64,000 bases of DNA from Flavobacterium sp. UBA7680. Its GTDB lineage: Bacteria; Bacteroidota; Bacteroidia; Flavobacteriales; Flavobacteriaceae. The DNA is taken from contig NZ_DLHA01000057.1 of assembly GCF_002482975.1 (NCBI RefSeq), positions 1 through 64,000 of the forward strand. The letters are read 5' to 3'. The number at the start of each line of letters is the position of its first letter. The first letter of the stretch is position 1. Positions 1-9,405 of this stretch are shown here, one piece after another. The notes beneath the pieces were generated by a model that saw only the letters and a program-made list of their open reading frames with translations, did not search any database and was not told the DNA's origin. A program made the translations under genes and the position numbers.

Positions 1-43
1 ATTTCATTTTTCTTGATTATTAGGTTATAAAAAAAATAAAAAA

Positions 44-595
44 TTATTTTTTCTCTAACAATTCTGTTTCTTTAGGAAGAAAATCATTAACAATAGCATA
101 AGTTTCAACTCCTGTGATAGCCATTTCATCCAAAATGTCCACTAGATTCTTATACTTCGATTTCTTACCTGGCTTGATGATAACAATAATTCCTTTAGCT
201 TTATCTCCAGTATATTCAATTACTGATTTTTTACGAGCTAATAATTCTCTACGAATCCCATCTTTTCCATAAGCAATATCTTTAGGACCAGCAATAGGAG
301 TATCGATCAATCCCATATAATAGATAAGTTTATTATTCTCACCCATCATAACAGTCATAGTACGCTTCTCATCGACCTTCAGATCTTTTTTCAAAGGGTC
401 TTTGTCATCATTTTTATCTGGCAAACCTAAAGGCATCGCCTGAGGTTTAGACAACGTCGTGGTCAACATAAAGAATGTGATCAATAAGAAAGCCAAATCC
501 ACCATCGCAGTTAAATCTACTTTAGAGTTTTGCTTTTTACTTCTTACTTTACCACCTTTCCCGCCACCACTGTCGCCGGTATTTAATTCAGCCAT
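44..595 (-). CDS. exbD: ExbD/TolR-family proton-channel subunit
   Basis: This is a 183-residue inner-membrane protein that would act with ExbB and TonB to pass proton-motive force to outer-membrane receptors. A charged, Gly/Lys-rich cytoplasmic tail (1-26) precedes one membrane helix at about 28-50, which carries the conserved Asp33 in MVDLAFLL. The rest is a periplasmic domain. It is the last complete gene of an exbB-exbD-exbD run on the minus strand, 19 bp after the previous exbD. A further ATG on the same strand sits at position 7 at the window edge and could start the next gene of the run, where tonB would be expected. The family is clear; that it serves TonB rather than a Tol or gliding function is inferred. 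Confidence 0.9.
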   Translation of the reverse strand: MAELNTGDSGGGKGGKVRSKKQNSKVDLTAMVDLAFLLITFFMLTTTLSKPQAMPLGLPDKNDDKDPLKKDLKVDEKRTMTVMMGENNKLIYYMGLIDTPIAGPKDIAYGKDGIRRELLARKKSVIEYTGDKAKGIIVIIKPGKKSKYKNLVDILDEMAITGVETYAIVNDFLPKETELLEKK

Positions 596-614
596 TTTAG
601 TGTATATTTTTTAA

Positions 615-1247
615 TTAAAAGTCTTTTCCTCTCATACCTGTAACTAAGTTAAAGGAATTGATTTTTTGATCTTGCAAAATATCCATAATTTTTTTGATTT
701 GTGGATAATCTTCTTTTGCATCACCTTTTATCGCAATTTGCAATTCATTTTTTCCTCCGCTTAGATCAATCGCTGCTCTTCTAGAAACTAACAACCAGTC
801 TTTTAACTGATTATTTAAAGAATCTGTAGGAATTCCAGGTTGAGGAGCTTTAGTTCTGTCTGCAGCTTTCATTTGAATAATTTGTGACAAATTACCCAAC
901 GGCACACCGAAATCATCCATTAATGCAAATTTCTCTTTATCATCGTCTGAAAATTGAACTCCTAATTTTGCTCCCATACCAGTAAGAGTTTGTTTACGTA
1001 GCTCTCTTCCTTTTATGTCAAAAAACACTTTGCTAATTCCATCTTTTCCTTTACCAATAGTAATAATTGCTAAATCTGAATCTGGCAATTTAGTTAGTAC
1101 TGTAGAAGAAGGTGTATCAACAGGCAGTGCCTCAGGAACTTTAGCGGTAGCAGTCAAAATAAAGAACGTAAGCAAAAGGAATGCAACATCACACATCGCA
1201 GTCATATCTGTCGATGTCGACTTTTTTTTCATTTTTAATTTAGCCAT
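615..1247 (-). CDS. exbD: ExbD/TolR-family proton-channel subunit, second copy
   Basis: This 210-residue ExbD paralogue has a short Lys-rich cytoplasmic tail, one membrane helix at about 15-35 and the conserved channel Asp20 in MCDVAFLLLTFF. Its periplasmic part is longer than in the downstream paralogue. It lies between exbB and the other exbD in the same direction, with gaps of 56 and 19 bp, so one transcript is likely. Pairs of dissimilar ExbD proteins behind one ExbB are common in Bacteroidota and may form a mixed ExbD dimer in the ExbB pore; that pairing is inferred. Confidence 0.9.
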   Translation of the reverse strand: MAKLKMKKKSTSTDMTAMCDVAFLLLTFFILTATAKVPEALPVDTPSSTVLTKLPDSDLAIITIGKGKDGISKVFFDIKGRELRKQTLTGMGAKLGVQFSDDDKEKFALMDDFGVPLGNLSQIIQMKAADRTKAPQPGIPTDSLNNQLKDWLLVSRRAAIDLSGGKNELQIAIKGDAKEDYPQIKKIMDILQDQKINSFNLVTGMRGKDF

Positions 1248-1303
1248 TCTCTTTTATTTTATTTTGATATAATTAATTCTAGTTATTAAATATCAAAAAT
1301 TAA

Positions 1304-2134
1304 TTATTGTTTCAAACTTCCTCTGAATTTTCTGTAAGTATTTACGATAGTAACACCAGCCTCATCGATAGAGTAAGTTAAATCGTCAATTTTACCTGTA
1401 AAGAAGTTATAAGCAATAATAGCTAAGATAGAAGTAGAGATACCTGTTGCAGTATTGATAAGTGCCTCAGAGATACCTGTTGCAAGAGCAGCCTGATCTG
1501 GAGTTCCAGCAGAAGCTAACGCACCAAACGCTTTAATCATACCTGATACAGTTCCTAATAATCCTCCTAATGTTCCTAATGATACTAAAGTAGAGATAAT
1601 AGTTAAGTTTTTCTCTAACATTGGCATTTCTAATGAAGTTGCCTCTTCGATTTCTTTGTGGATTACTTCTGAAGCTTCTTCACTATTGAAACCTTCTTTT
1701 TTAACATCTTGATATTTAATCAAAGCAGATTTAATTGCATTTGCAACTGAACCTTGTTGTTTGTCACATGAAGCGATAGCAGCCTCGATGTTTCCTTCTT
1801 TAATGTTTCCTTGAACATTTTTCATAAATGCATCTAAATTAGCTTTTCCAGCCGCTTTACCGATAACAATGAATCTTTCAATAGAAAAAACAACAACCAT
1901 TAAAAGCATACCTAATAATACTGGTACAATAAATCCTCCCATGTACACCATTCCTAAAGTATTGATTGGGTGTGGGTGCTCTGTATTGAAACTTCCTGCT
2001 TCAAAGTTAGATTCAGCTCCCATAACAAATTTCCAAACTAACCAACCAACAAAAACACATGCTACAATAATGATTCCTGAAATCATTCCTCCCCCATTTG
2101 AAGTGCTTTCTTTTTTAACTTTAACGTTTGCCAT
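1304..2134 (-). CDS. exbB: ExbB/TolQ/MotA-family proton-channel protein
   Basis: This 276-residue membrane protein forms the pentameric pore around the ExbD helices. Four hydrophobic segments are visible, at about 16-37, 64-87, 176-200 and 222-245. The last two flank the family signature region (GLLGTVSGMI at 191-200, then GISEALINTATG). The first helix is an extra N-terminal one often seen in Bacteroidota members. It is the first gene of the exbB-exbD-exbD run and has a TAnnTTTG promoter element 65 bp upstream of its start. Family assignment is secure. Confidence 0.92.
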   Translation of the reverse strand: MANVKVKKESTSNGGGMISGIIIVACVFVGWLVWKFVMGAESNFEAGSFNTEHPHPINTLGMVYMGGFIVPVLLGMLLMVVVFSIERFIVIGKAAGKANLDAFMKNVQGNIKEGNIEAAIASCDKQQGSVANAIKSALIKYQDVKKEGFNSEEASEVIHKEIEEATSLEMPMLEKNLTIISTLVSLGTLGGLLGTVSGMIKAFGALASAGTPDQAALATGISEALINTATGISTSILAIIAYNFFTGKIDDLTYSIDEAGVTIVNTYRKFRGSLKQ

Positions 2135-2198
2135 TTTTTTAAATTTTAATAGTTTTAAATAATTTTTATTTTTTAGTTATATTTAACTTGTAGGGTAG

Positions 2199-2206
2199 CA
2201 AATTTA
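2199..2206 (-). promoter_or_regulatory. Probable -7 promoter element of the exb operon
   Basis: On the minus strand this reads TAAATTTG, an exact match to the Bacteroidota TAnnTTTG element, placed 65 bp upstream of the exbB start. A clear -33 TTTG is not seen, only T-rich sequence. The rest of 2135-2514, the divergent region between exbB and the ATPase gene, is low-complexity AT-rich DNA with no other recognisable signal. Confidence 0.5.
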
Positions 2207-2514
2207 TACGTTTAGTTTAAATAAAAAAACTTTTTTTAATTTTATTGAAGGAAATTTAACGTCAAATTAAAAAATATCTCATTAATTTGTCGGCATCATT
2301 TTTATGATAAAACAAAAAAAAAGGCGAATAATAGAAAAATTACAACGTTTTAGTAAATATTCAATCATTCCGTTGAAATCTTCTTAAAAAGCTGCGAATT
2401 TATTTTTTATGTTTATTTCAATCAAAAAAAGCATTTTCCTACTAAAAAAAAGACAGATAAATTGTTAAAAAATCAAACAAAACCCTTATAATCATCTAAA
2501 TTACAAATAAAAAC

Positions 2515-4032
2515 ATGAATAAAAAAGATAATTTCATTCAGGACATAAACAATGGTTATTCTGCTAAAGGTGACTCTATCATTTTGGGCGGTGCAATTTT
2601 AGATGGTGAAGCAATTGCTGAGGCTCACGTCAAGATTCCTTTAAAAACGTTAAACCGCCACGGTCTTATCGCCGGAGCGACCGGAACTGGAAAAACAAAA
2701 ACAATTCAGGTTTTTTCTGAGCAGTTATCAAATGCCGGAATTCCTGTTTTAATGATGGATATTAAAGGTGATTTTAGCGGTATTGCAAAAGAAGGGAAAG
2801 AGGAAGGTTTTATTACAGAACGTCATGCTAAAATAAACGTACCTTATAATGTAGCTGCATTTCCGGTTGAATTAATGTCGCTGTCTAAACAAAACGGAGT
2901 TCGTCTGCGTGCAACGGTTTCAGAATTTGGTCCGGTTTTATTTTCGAGAATTTTAGATTTAAATGATACTCAGGCCGGAGTTGTGGCGGTTATCTTTAAG
3001 TATTGTGATGACAATCAAATGCCTTTGTTAGATTTAAAAGACATTAAAAAGGTTATCAATTATATTACCGAAGAAGGCAAAGAAGAAATCGCAGCCAGTT
3101 ATGGTAAAATTTCAACCGCAACCACCGGAACGATTCTAAGAAAAATTATTGAACTGGAACAGCAAGGCGGTGATTTGTTTTTTGGCGAATTGTCTTTTGA
3201 AACGGATGATTTAATGCGAATTGACGAAAACGGAAAAGGTTACGTAAATATCATCCGCTTGACGGATATTCAGGATAAACCAAAATTATTTTCCACTTTC
3301 ATGTTAAGTCTTTTAGCAGAGATTTATCAAAAAATGCCTGAAAAAGGAGATGCAGAACAGCCAGAATTAGTAATCTTTATAGACGAAGCGCATTTAATTT
3401 TTAATGAAGCCAGCAAAGCGTTATTAGAGCAAATTGAAACGATTGTAAAATTAATTCGTTCAAAAGGTGTCGGCGTTTATTTTGTTACTCAAAACCCAAT
3501 GGATGTTCCGAGTGGTGTTTTAGCACAATTAGGATTAAAAATTCAGCATGCCCTTAGAGCTTTTACAGCAAATGATCGTCAGGCGATTAAAAAAACAGCC
3601 GATAATTACCCAACTTCTGAATATTATAAAACCGATGAATTGCTGACAAGTTTAGGAATTGGAGAGGCTTTGGTAACCGCTCTAAATGAAAAAGGAGTTC
3701 CAACCCCGCTTGTTGCGACAATGATGCGTGCACCGCAAAGCCGAATGGATATTTTATCGGCTTCAGAAATTGAAGAAATAAATGGCAAATCGAAACTAGT
3801 TAAAAAATACAGTGAAGAAATTGACCGCGAAAGTGCCTTTGAAATCTTATCTAAAAAAATAGCCGATGCAAATGAAGCTGCTGCTCAAAGAGAAGAAGAA
3901 GCTCCAACAAAATCTTCAAAAGCAGAACCTAGCACTACTGAGGTTGTTACAAAATCTGTACTGAAAGTGGTAACAAGCGCTTCCTTTATAAGAGGTGTTT
4001 TTGGGGTTTTATCAAAATTCTTAAAAAAGTAA
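2515..4032 (+). CDS. HerA/DUF853-family P-loop ATPase
   Basis: This 505-residue cytoplasmic ATPase belongs to the HerA-like DUF853 group, ring-forming P-loop proteins related to FtsK/HerA DNA translocases. Walker A is GATGTGKTKT at 54-63 and Walker B is LVIFIDEAH at 285-293. A later FVTQNP stretch fits sensor region I. The C-terminus (about 440-505) is a charged linker ending in a short hydrophobic/basic tail. The gene stands alone, divergent from exbB and convergent with the kynurenine monooxygenase gene. No nuclease partner such as NurA is adjacent, so a role in end resection cannot be claimed; the substrate is unknown. Confidence 0.85.
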   Translation: MNKKDNFIQDINNGYSAKGDSIILGGAILDGEAIAEAHVKIPLKTLNRHGLIAGATGTGKTKTIQVFSEQLSNAGIPVLMMDIKGDFSGIAKEGKEEGFITERHAKINVPYNVAAFPVELMSLSKQNGVRLRATVSEFGPVLFSRILDLNDTQAGVVAVIFKYCDDNQMPLLDLKDIKKVINYITEEGKEEIAASYGKISTATTGTILRKIIELEQQGGDLFFGELSFETDDLMRIDENGKGYVNIIRLTDIQDKPKLFSTFMLSLLAEIYQKMPEKGDAEQPELVIFIDEAHLIFNEASKALLEQIETIVKLIRSKGVGVYFVTQNPMDVPSGVLAQLGLKIQHALRAFTANDRQAIKKTADNYPTSEYYKTDELLTSLGIGEALVTALNEKGVPTPLVATMMRAPQSRMDILSASEIEEINGKSKLVKKYSEEIDRESAFEILSKKIADANEAAAQREEEAPTKSSKAEPSTTEVVTKSVLKVVTSASFIRGVFGVLSKFLKK

Positions 4033-4034
4033 AA

Positions 4035-4197
4035 AAATATTTTAAACCATATAAGTTATATAAGTTCATTTAATTTATATGTGGAATTATATTAAGTCAC
4101 TAAATACCAAACCCGACAGGTTTTAAAAACTTGTCGGGTTTATACTATACGCAAAGCATTATATTAACTTATATAACTTATATGGTGTAAAATATTT
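4035..4197. repeat. Inverted-repeat element with ccatataag arms
   Basis: Two 32-bp arms (4035-4066 and 4166-4197) are reverse complements with one mismatch and carry the core ccatataagttatataag. Between them lies a second palindrome at 4109-4141, aaacccgacagg...ctgtcgggttt type, with strong terminator character. The right arm overlaps the stop codon of the downstream kmo gene. Relatives occur at 22333-22525, 37414-37507 and 49354-49434. The convergent placement means it may serve as a bidirectional terminator for the ATPase and kmo genes. Confidence 0.8.
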
Positions 4198-5539
4198 ATG
4201 CTTTCTGCAGCAATTCTAGAATTTTATTTTCAACTTCTGGTGAGTCCCAGATATTTTCTATGTTTTCCAGTTTTAAAACTTCTTCCATAATTCCGTTTTG
4301 GAAATCTCCAATTGCTAATGCTTCGGCATACGGACGGTCACTAAAAGTAACGCGGCTGTAAAGCGGAATCCATTTATCGGGGTGTTTATCTGAAAATACT
4401 TTTTCTATTTTCTTTTGTAATAAGAATTTTTCATCTGCCGTTTTGGTACTCATTTCCATGAAATTTCGGTATGAAAGTTCAGCAATTGCATCGGCATTTG
4501 GTTTGCGAGAGATTTGATATTCAGAGAAAATCTTTTTCCAGTCGTTTCCAAATTTATCAATCATTTCGTTCAGAACCGTAATATCTTCAAAACCAGCATT
4601 CATTCCTTGTCCGTAAAACGGAACAATGGCGTGACAGGCATCTCCAATCAAAGCAATTTTATCTTCGTAAGTCCACGGAAAACATTTCATGGTTACCAAA
4701 GTACTTGTTGGATTTTTAAAGAAATCATTTGCCAGTTCCGGAATCACTTCAATCGAATCCGGGAAGTTTTTCTCAAAGAAATCTTCTACCATTTTACGAT
4801 CTGTAAGCGATTCAAAAGAGTTTTTACCTTCAAAAGGCATAAATAAAGTACAGGTAAAACTTCCGTCAAGATTAGGAAGCGCAATTAACATGTACTCGCC
4901 TCTCGGCCAAATATGAAAAGAATTTTTGTCTAATTTATGAGTTCCGTCAGCATTTGCCGGAATATTTAATTCTTTGTAACCCATATTTAAAAATTCCTGC
5001 GAATAATTAAACATACTCTGACGCTGCATTCTGTGTCGGATTCTCGAAAAAGCTCCATCGGCACCAAAAACCATATCATATTTTCGTTCTTCCCACTCGC
5101 CTCTTTCGCTTTCGCCTATGTGCAAAGTTGCATCACTTAAGGTTACATCCCAGATTTTTTGCTCAAAATAAAATTCCGCTCCGGCATTTTCGGCTAAATC
5201 AATCATTTTCCTATTTAGTTTTCCTCTCGAAATCGAATAAATGGATTCACCTTCCTGTCCATAATTCTGAAAATTGAGTTTATCAACCAAATGAATGGCG
5301 CGTTTTCCCATAGGAATTGCAATTTCCCGAACTGCATCTCCAACTCCAACACCGTCAAGCGCTTTCCATCCACGATTAGACATTGCAAGATTAATAGAAC
5401 GGCCAGAAAAATTTATTTTTCGAATATCAGGGCTGCGATCATAAACATGAACTGTGTGACCTGCTTTTTTAAGATAAATTGCCAACAGCGATCCTACAAG
5501 TCCAGAACCTACAACAGCAATTTTTAGTGAAGTTTGCAT
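4196..5539 (-). CDS. kmo: Kynurenine 3-monooxygenase
   Basis: This 447-residue FAD-dependent hydroxylase would convert L-kynurenine to 3-hydroxykynurenine with NADPH and O2. The FAD-binding Rossmann motif GSGLVG is at 11-16, with an acidic residue after the second strand (VYDRS). The GDACHAIVPFYGQGMNAG block is the second FAD motif, with the Gly-rich turn typical of KMO. Length and C-terminal region fit bacterial KMO. Kynureninase, the next enzyme, is encoded at 19.5-20.8 kb on the same strand but not in the same operon. Together they would give 3-hydroxyanthranilate, for quinolinate/NAD synthesis or for tryptophan breakdown; which one is inferred only. Confidence 0.93.
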   Translation of the reverse strand: MQTSLKIAVVGSGLVGSLLAIYLKKAGHTVHVYDRSPDIRKINFSGRSINLAMSNRGWKALDGVGVGDAVREIAIPMGKRAIHLVDKLNFQNYGQEGESIYSISRGKLNRKMIDLAENAGAEFYFEQKIWDVTLSDATLHIGESERGEWEERKYDMVFGADGAFSRIRHRMQRQSMFNYSQEFLNMGYKELNIPANADGTHKLDKNSFHIWPRGEYMLIALPNLDGSFTCTLFMPFEGKNSFESLTDRKMVEDFFEKNFPDSIEVIPELANDFFKNPTSTLVTMKCFPWTYEDKIALIGDACHAIVPFYGQGMNAGFEDITVLNEMIDKFGNDWKKIFSEYQISRKPNADAIAELSYRNFMEMSTKTADEKFLLQKKIEKVFSDKHPDKWIPLYSRVTFSDRPYAEALAIGDFQNGIMEEVLKLENIENIWDSPEVENKILELLQKA

Positions 5540-5753
5540 CGGGGAAAATCTAATATATAAGATCGTAAAAATAAGTAATAATTGTACATAAGCTTTAAAT
5601 TACAACAAATATTTAACCTTAAATACCAATATTTATTAGGCATGTATAGCCGTTTTCATAACAAAATCTCATTTTAATAGATTTATTTAGATTTTCAAAA
5701 GAAGTAATTTAGCTACAGAAAAACTATTAACCTATTACAATTAAATAACCACA

Positions 5754-6347
5754 ATGAACAGTGAAATTTTACAATCAGAAATCATTTTAGAAAATGAAAA
5801 AGTATTATTAATTCCATTTGAAAGCGAAAGAAACATTGAACTCAAAGAAATTATTTTTGATGACGAAATCTGGAAATATATGGGAATGTATGTTCGCAAC
5901 GATCAAGATTTCGAAAATTATATTCAAAGTACCTTAAAACAAAAAGCTGACGGAATTTGTTATCCATTTCTCATTATTGACAAAGCTACAGACAGAGTTG
6001 CCGGAAGTACCCGTTATGGCTATTTAAATCATGCGAGTCAAAAATGTGAAATTGGCTGGACTTGGTACGGAAAAGATTTTCAGGGAACTGGTTTAAACAA
6101 AGCCTGTAAATATGAATTACTAAATTTTGGTTTTGAAAATATTCAATTTAAAAGAATACAATTCAGCGCCGATCTTGAAAATCTAAGATCACAAAGAGCT
6201 ATTGAAAATTTGGGAGCTTTAAAAGAAGGTTTATTTAGAAATAATTATATCGATTCTGAAGGAAATAGTAAAGACGATGTTTATTATAGTATAATTTTAG
6301 AAGAATGGCAGCATACTAAACGGGATTATTTTGAAGAATTTGTGTAA
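5754..6347 (+). CDS. GNAT-family N-acetyltransferase (RimJ/RimL type)
   Basis: This is a 197-residue cytoplasmic acetyltransferase. The acetyl-CoA binding region is visible as EIGWTWYGKDFQGTGLN, a variant of the Q/RxxGxG/A motif, followed by the helix NKACKYELLNFGFE. A C-terminal segment with RAIENLGALKEG is typical of RimJ/RimL and ribosomal-protein or small-molecule acetylases. The gene stands alone, divergent from kmo. The substrate cannot be read from sequence. Confidence 0.8.
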   Translation: MNSEILQSEIILENEKVLLIPFESERNIELKEIIFDDEIWKYMGMYVRNDQDFENYIQSTLKQKADGICYPFLIIDKATDRVAGSTRYGYLNHASQKCEIGWTWYGKDFQGTGLNKACKYELLNFGFENIQFKRIQFSADLENLRSQRAIENLGALKEGLFRNNYIDSEGNSKDDVYYSIILEEWQHTKRDYFEEFV

Positions 6348-6420
6348 AAATCAATTCATGTCCTTAACAAAAAAAGCAATACATTAGCTTGATATAAATC
6401 TATCTTCTCTTCTATATCAT

Positions 6421-6960
6421 ATGAAAATTAAAACTTATTTAGCAGCGCTTCTTATTCTGTTATCTTTCAATTTTTATGCACAGTCAAAAATGCTAACCGG
6501 CCCTAAACATTTAATAAGGTTGGAAATCCCTAAAAACTGGGTTCAGGCTGAGAACGATCAAATTCCTTTTTTAATAAGGCCAGACGATAAAAATAGCAGC
6601 GACGATACATATATGTATGTTTATGGATTAGATTATCAATCACCGCCTGATTTAGATTTATGGATTGAAGGAAATAGTTTGGAATTAAAAAATGATATTC
6701 CTGAAATAAAGATTGGTGAATTAAATTACAGCTTTGAAAATTTAAAGAAAGATAACTTTTTAACCGGACGTTATAAAGTTGTAAGCTACATATATCCTAA
6801 TTTTAAAGAAGAAGCTTTATTGGTTATTGAATCTAAAACTACCATTATTACAGCTGTTTTAGCAGCAAAAGATCATGCTGAATTTAATAAATATCTTAAT
6901 TCGTTTAAAGAGCTTGTAAATTCAATAAAGATTAATGCCGCGAAAGTAACATTTGAATAA
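6421..6960 (+). CDS. Secreted protein of unknown function
   Basis: This 179-residue protein begins with a clear signal peptide (hydrophobic 5-18, cleavage near FYAQ-SK). The mature part is small, with alternating hydrophobic strands and several Pro-Asp turns (RPDDKNSSDD, PPDLDLW). No enzyme motif and no lipobox Cys are present, so a periplasmic or secreted location is likely. It lies 35 bp upstream of an AraC-family regulator in the same direction. I do not recognise the family. Confidence 0.6.
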   Translation: MKIKTYLAALLILLSFNFYAQSKMLTGPKHLIRLEIPKNWVQAENDQIPFLIRPDDKNSSDDTYMYVYGLDYQSPPDLDLWIEGNSLELKNDIPEIKIGELNYSFENLKKDNFLTGRYKVVSYIYPNFKEEALLVIESKTTIITAVLAAKDHAEFNKYLNSFKELVNSIKINAAKVTFE

Positions 6961-6995
6961 ATTTTCAGAGAAACAATTCAAACTAATACCCAAAA

Positions 6996-7787
6996 ATGAA
7001 CCTCTACTCAGAACATTACGTAACTCAAAAAGCTGAAAGGTTCGTCAATAAAATTTGGTGTTTAGACAACAGCATCGGCGAAAGCCTGATCGAAAATAAA
7101 CTCGTTTTACCAAACGGCTGTTTTAATCTTGCCATTGTAACTGGGAACGCTATAGAAGTTCATACCAGTAAAAACAAATATGAAATGAACGAAGGCATTT
7201 ACTTTTGTTCGCAAATGACCAATAAAGTTTTGGTGAATATCCAGCCGAAAACTAAAGTTACTATAATACAGTTTCATACGTGGACGCTTTCGATGTTTCC
7301 TAAATATGACTTAAGCAATTTTACAGATTCTATTCTCAAAATTAATCCTGAAGAATTGCCTTTTAAAATTCAAATTGATGCCGAAATTGAAATTTTATTA
7401 AATACGATAAATGTTTATTTTGAAGAATTATCGGTTTTACATCCAAACAAAAATGTAATTGAAAGAATCTGCGAAATCATTAAAAACCAAGAAGAAATTT
7501 CGGTGTCAGAAATCAGTAAAGATTTAAAATCATCGCAGCGATTATTGCAGATTAAATTTAAAACGGCAACCGGACTTACGATTAAAAAATACATTCAGAT
7601 TTTGAAGTTCAGAAAATCAATCGATCAAATGGTAAATTCTGATTTAGAAAAACTAAAACTAACCGATATCGCACTGTACAATAAATATTTCGATCAATCG
7701 CATTTTATAAAAAAGTTTAAAGATGTAACGAAAACAACACCCAAGATGTTCGATCCCAATTCGTATTTTCTTTCGCAGAAAAGGTAA
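6996..7787 (+). CDS. AraC-family transcriptional regulator
   Basis: This 263-residue regulator has an N-terminal ligand-sensing-type domain (about 1-130) and a C-terminal AraC double helix-turn-helix at about 165-255. The second HTH region reads LTDIALYNKYFDQSHFIKKFKDVTKTTP, a good fit to the family signature ending in FKKxxGxTP, although the first segment (EISKDLKSSQRLLQIKFKTATG) is less typical. It is 35 bp after a small secreted-protein gene and 74 bp before a serine hydrolase gene, so it may control either. The ligand is unknown. Confidence 0.85.
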   Translation: MNLYSEHYVTQKAERFVNKIWCLDNSIGESLIENKLVLPNGCFNLAIVTGNAIEVHTSKNKYEMNEGIYFCSQMTNKVLVNIQPKTKVTIIQFHTWTLSMFPKYDLSNFTDSILKINPEELPFKIQIDAEIEILLNTINVYFEELSVLHPNKNVIERICEIIKNQEEISVSEISKDLKSSQRLLQIKFKTATGLTIKKYIQILKFRKSIDQMVNSDLEKLKLTDIALYNKYFDQSHFIKKFKDVTKTTPKMFDPNSYFLSQKR

Positions 7788-7861
7788 GTTTTCGCTTTTA
7801 TACTATTTTTCAAGTTTTGGTTGATGTATTTTTGCAAATCATTAATCATCAATCAATCACA

Positions 7862-9370
7862 ATGAAAATCAATCACACTTTTTTTCAATTAAAGTTTATT
7901 TTAGTTGGAATTTTACTTTTTCAAATCCAAATTGGATTTTCTCAGGAAACCGAAAACTCGGCTTTGTACAAAACCATTATGTCAAAAGACAGTCTTCTTT
8001 TTAATGTTGGTTTCAACACTTGCAACATCAAACAATTTGAAGATTTACTAACTGACGATTTTGAGTTTTTTCACGACAAAGACAGCATTTCAGACAGAAC
8101 CCGATTTTTGCATAATTTAAAAAACGGATTATGCGGATCGCCGGCAACATACCAATCGCGAAGAGAATTAGTTGACGGAAGCACAGAAATTTATCCAATG
8201 TATAAAAAAGGTGTTTTATATGGGGCGATACAAATAGGAACGCATCGTTTTTATGAAACTTCAGCAGGAAAACCGGAACAATTTGGAAGTACAGCAAAAT
8301 TTACGCACGTTTGGCTTTTAAAAAACAAGGTTTGGAAATTGTCAAGATCTCTTAGTTACGATCATGAAACGGTAAGTTCAGCATCAACGAAATCGAGCCT
8401 TTTTGATAATGACGATTTAACCGAAAAATGGCTGAAAGAAAATAAAGTTCCTGCTTTAGGAATCGGCATTATTACAGATGGAAAACTAAAACAGGTAAAA
8501 GTTTTTGGCGAACTAAAAAAGGGTGTTACCGCGCCATATAATACCATTTGGAACGTCGCTTCTTTAACAAAACCTATAACTGCAATTACCACTTTAAAAT
8601 TAGTAAGTTCAGGGAAATGGGATCTTGACGAACCGCTTTATAAATATTGGACAGATCCTGATATTGCAAATGATCCGTATTTAAAATTGCTTACAACGAG
8701 AATTGTTTTAACGCACCAAACTGGTTTCCCAAACTGGAGATTTTTAAACGAATCTGGAAAACTGGATTTTAAATTCAAACCCGGAACAAAATATCAATAT
8801 TCTGGCGAAGGTTTTGAATATCTGCGAAAAGCGTTAGAGAAAAAATTCCATAAAACATTAGAACAATTAGCAGCTGAATTGGTTTTTGAGCCGATAAAAA
8901 TGAATGATTCACAGCTTGTTTGGAATGATAAAATTGATCTTTCGAGATATGCAATTAATTATGACAACAAGGGAAATGCATATGAACCAACAAAAAACAA
9001 AACTGCAAACGCTGCCGACGATTTATTGACCACAATTGAAGATTACGGAAAATTTCTTTGCAGTGTTTTAAACAGCGATGGTTTAAGCAAAAAAGTATTT
9101 GATGACATGAACGCGCATCAGATTACTACTAAAAAAGATAAATATTTTGGTCTGGGTTTTGAAATTTATGATTTCGGAAACGGAGAATATGCTTTATCAC
9201 ACGGCGGCGCAGATAAGGGCGTTCAAACTCTCTTTTTTATACTTCCAAAAACAAAACAAGGTCTTATTATTTTTACCAATGTTGATGACGGCTATAAAGT
9301 ATACAAAGATTTACTCTTGCATTATCTTGGCGAAAATGGGCAAAAACTAATCGATATTGAAACGAAGTAA
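7862..9370 (+). CDS. Secreted NTF2-like/serine beta-lactamase-family fusion
   Basis: Start chosen at 7862 because MKINHTFFQLK opens a proper signal peptide ending near GFSQ; an upstream ATG at 7817 would add 15 unlikely residues. The 502-residue protein has a DUF4440/NTF2-like domain (about 30-170) fused to a serine beta-lactamase/esterase domain (about 185-495). SLTK at 234-237 is the SxxK nucleophile motif, YSG replaces the usual YxN, and SHGG is the third motif. Class C-like folds of this kind act as esterases, peptidases or D-amino-acid hydrolases, so antibiotic resistance should not be assumed. The next gene is a stand-alone copy of its N-terminal domain. Confidence 0.82.
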   Translation: MKINHTFFQLKFILVGILLFQIQIGFSQETENSALYKTIMSKDSLLFNVGFNTCNIKQFEDLLTDDFEFFHDKDSISDRTRFLHNLKNGLCGSPATYQSRRELVDGSTEIYPMYKKGVLYGAIQIGTHRFYETSAGKPEQFGSTAKFTHVWLLKNKVWKLSRSLSYDHETVSSASTKSSLFDNDDLTEKWLKENKVPALGIGIITDGKLKQVKVFGELKKGVTAPYNTIWNVASLTKPITAITTLKLVSSGKWDLDEPLYKYWTDPDIANDPYLKLLTTRIVLTHQTGFPNWRFLNESGKLDFKFKPGTKYQYSGEGFEYLRKALEKKFHKTLEQLAAELVFEPIKMNDSQLVWNDKIDLSRYAINYDNKGNAYEPTKNKTANAADDLLTTIEDYGKFLCSVLNSDGLSKKVFDDMNAHQITTKKDKYFGLGFEIYDFGNGEYALSHGGADKGVQTLFFILPKTKQGLIIFTNVDDGYKVYKDLLLHYLGENGQKLIDIETK

Positions 9371-9405
9371 TTTCACTGAAAATCAATATTATAAAGACTA
9401 ATGTT

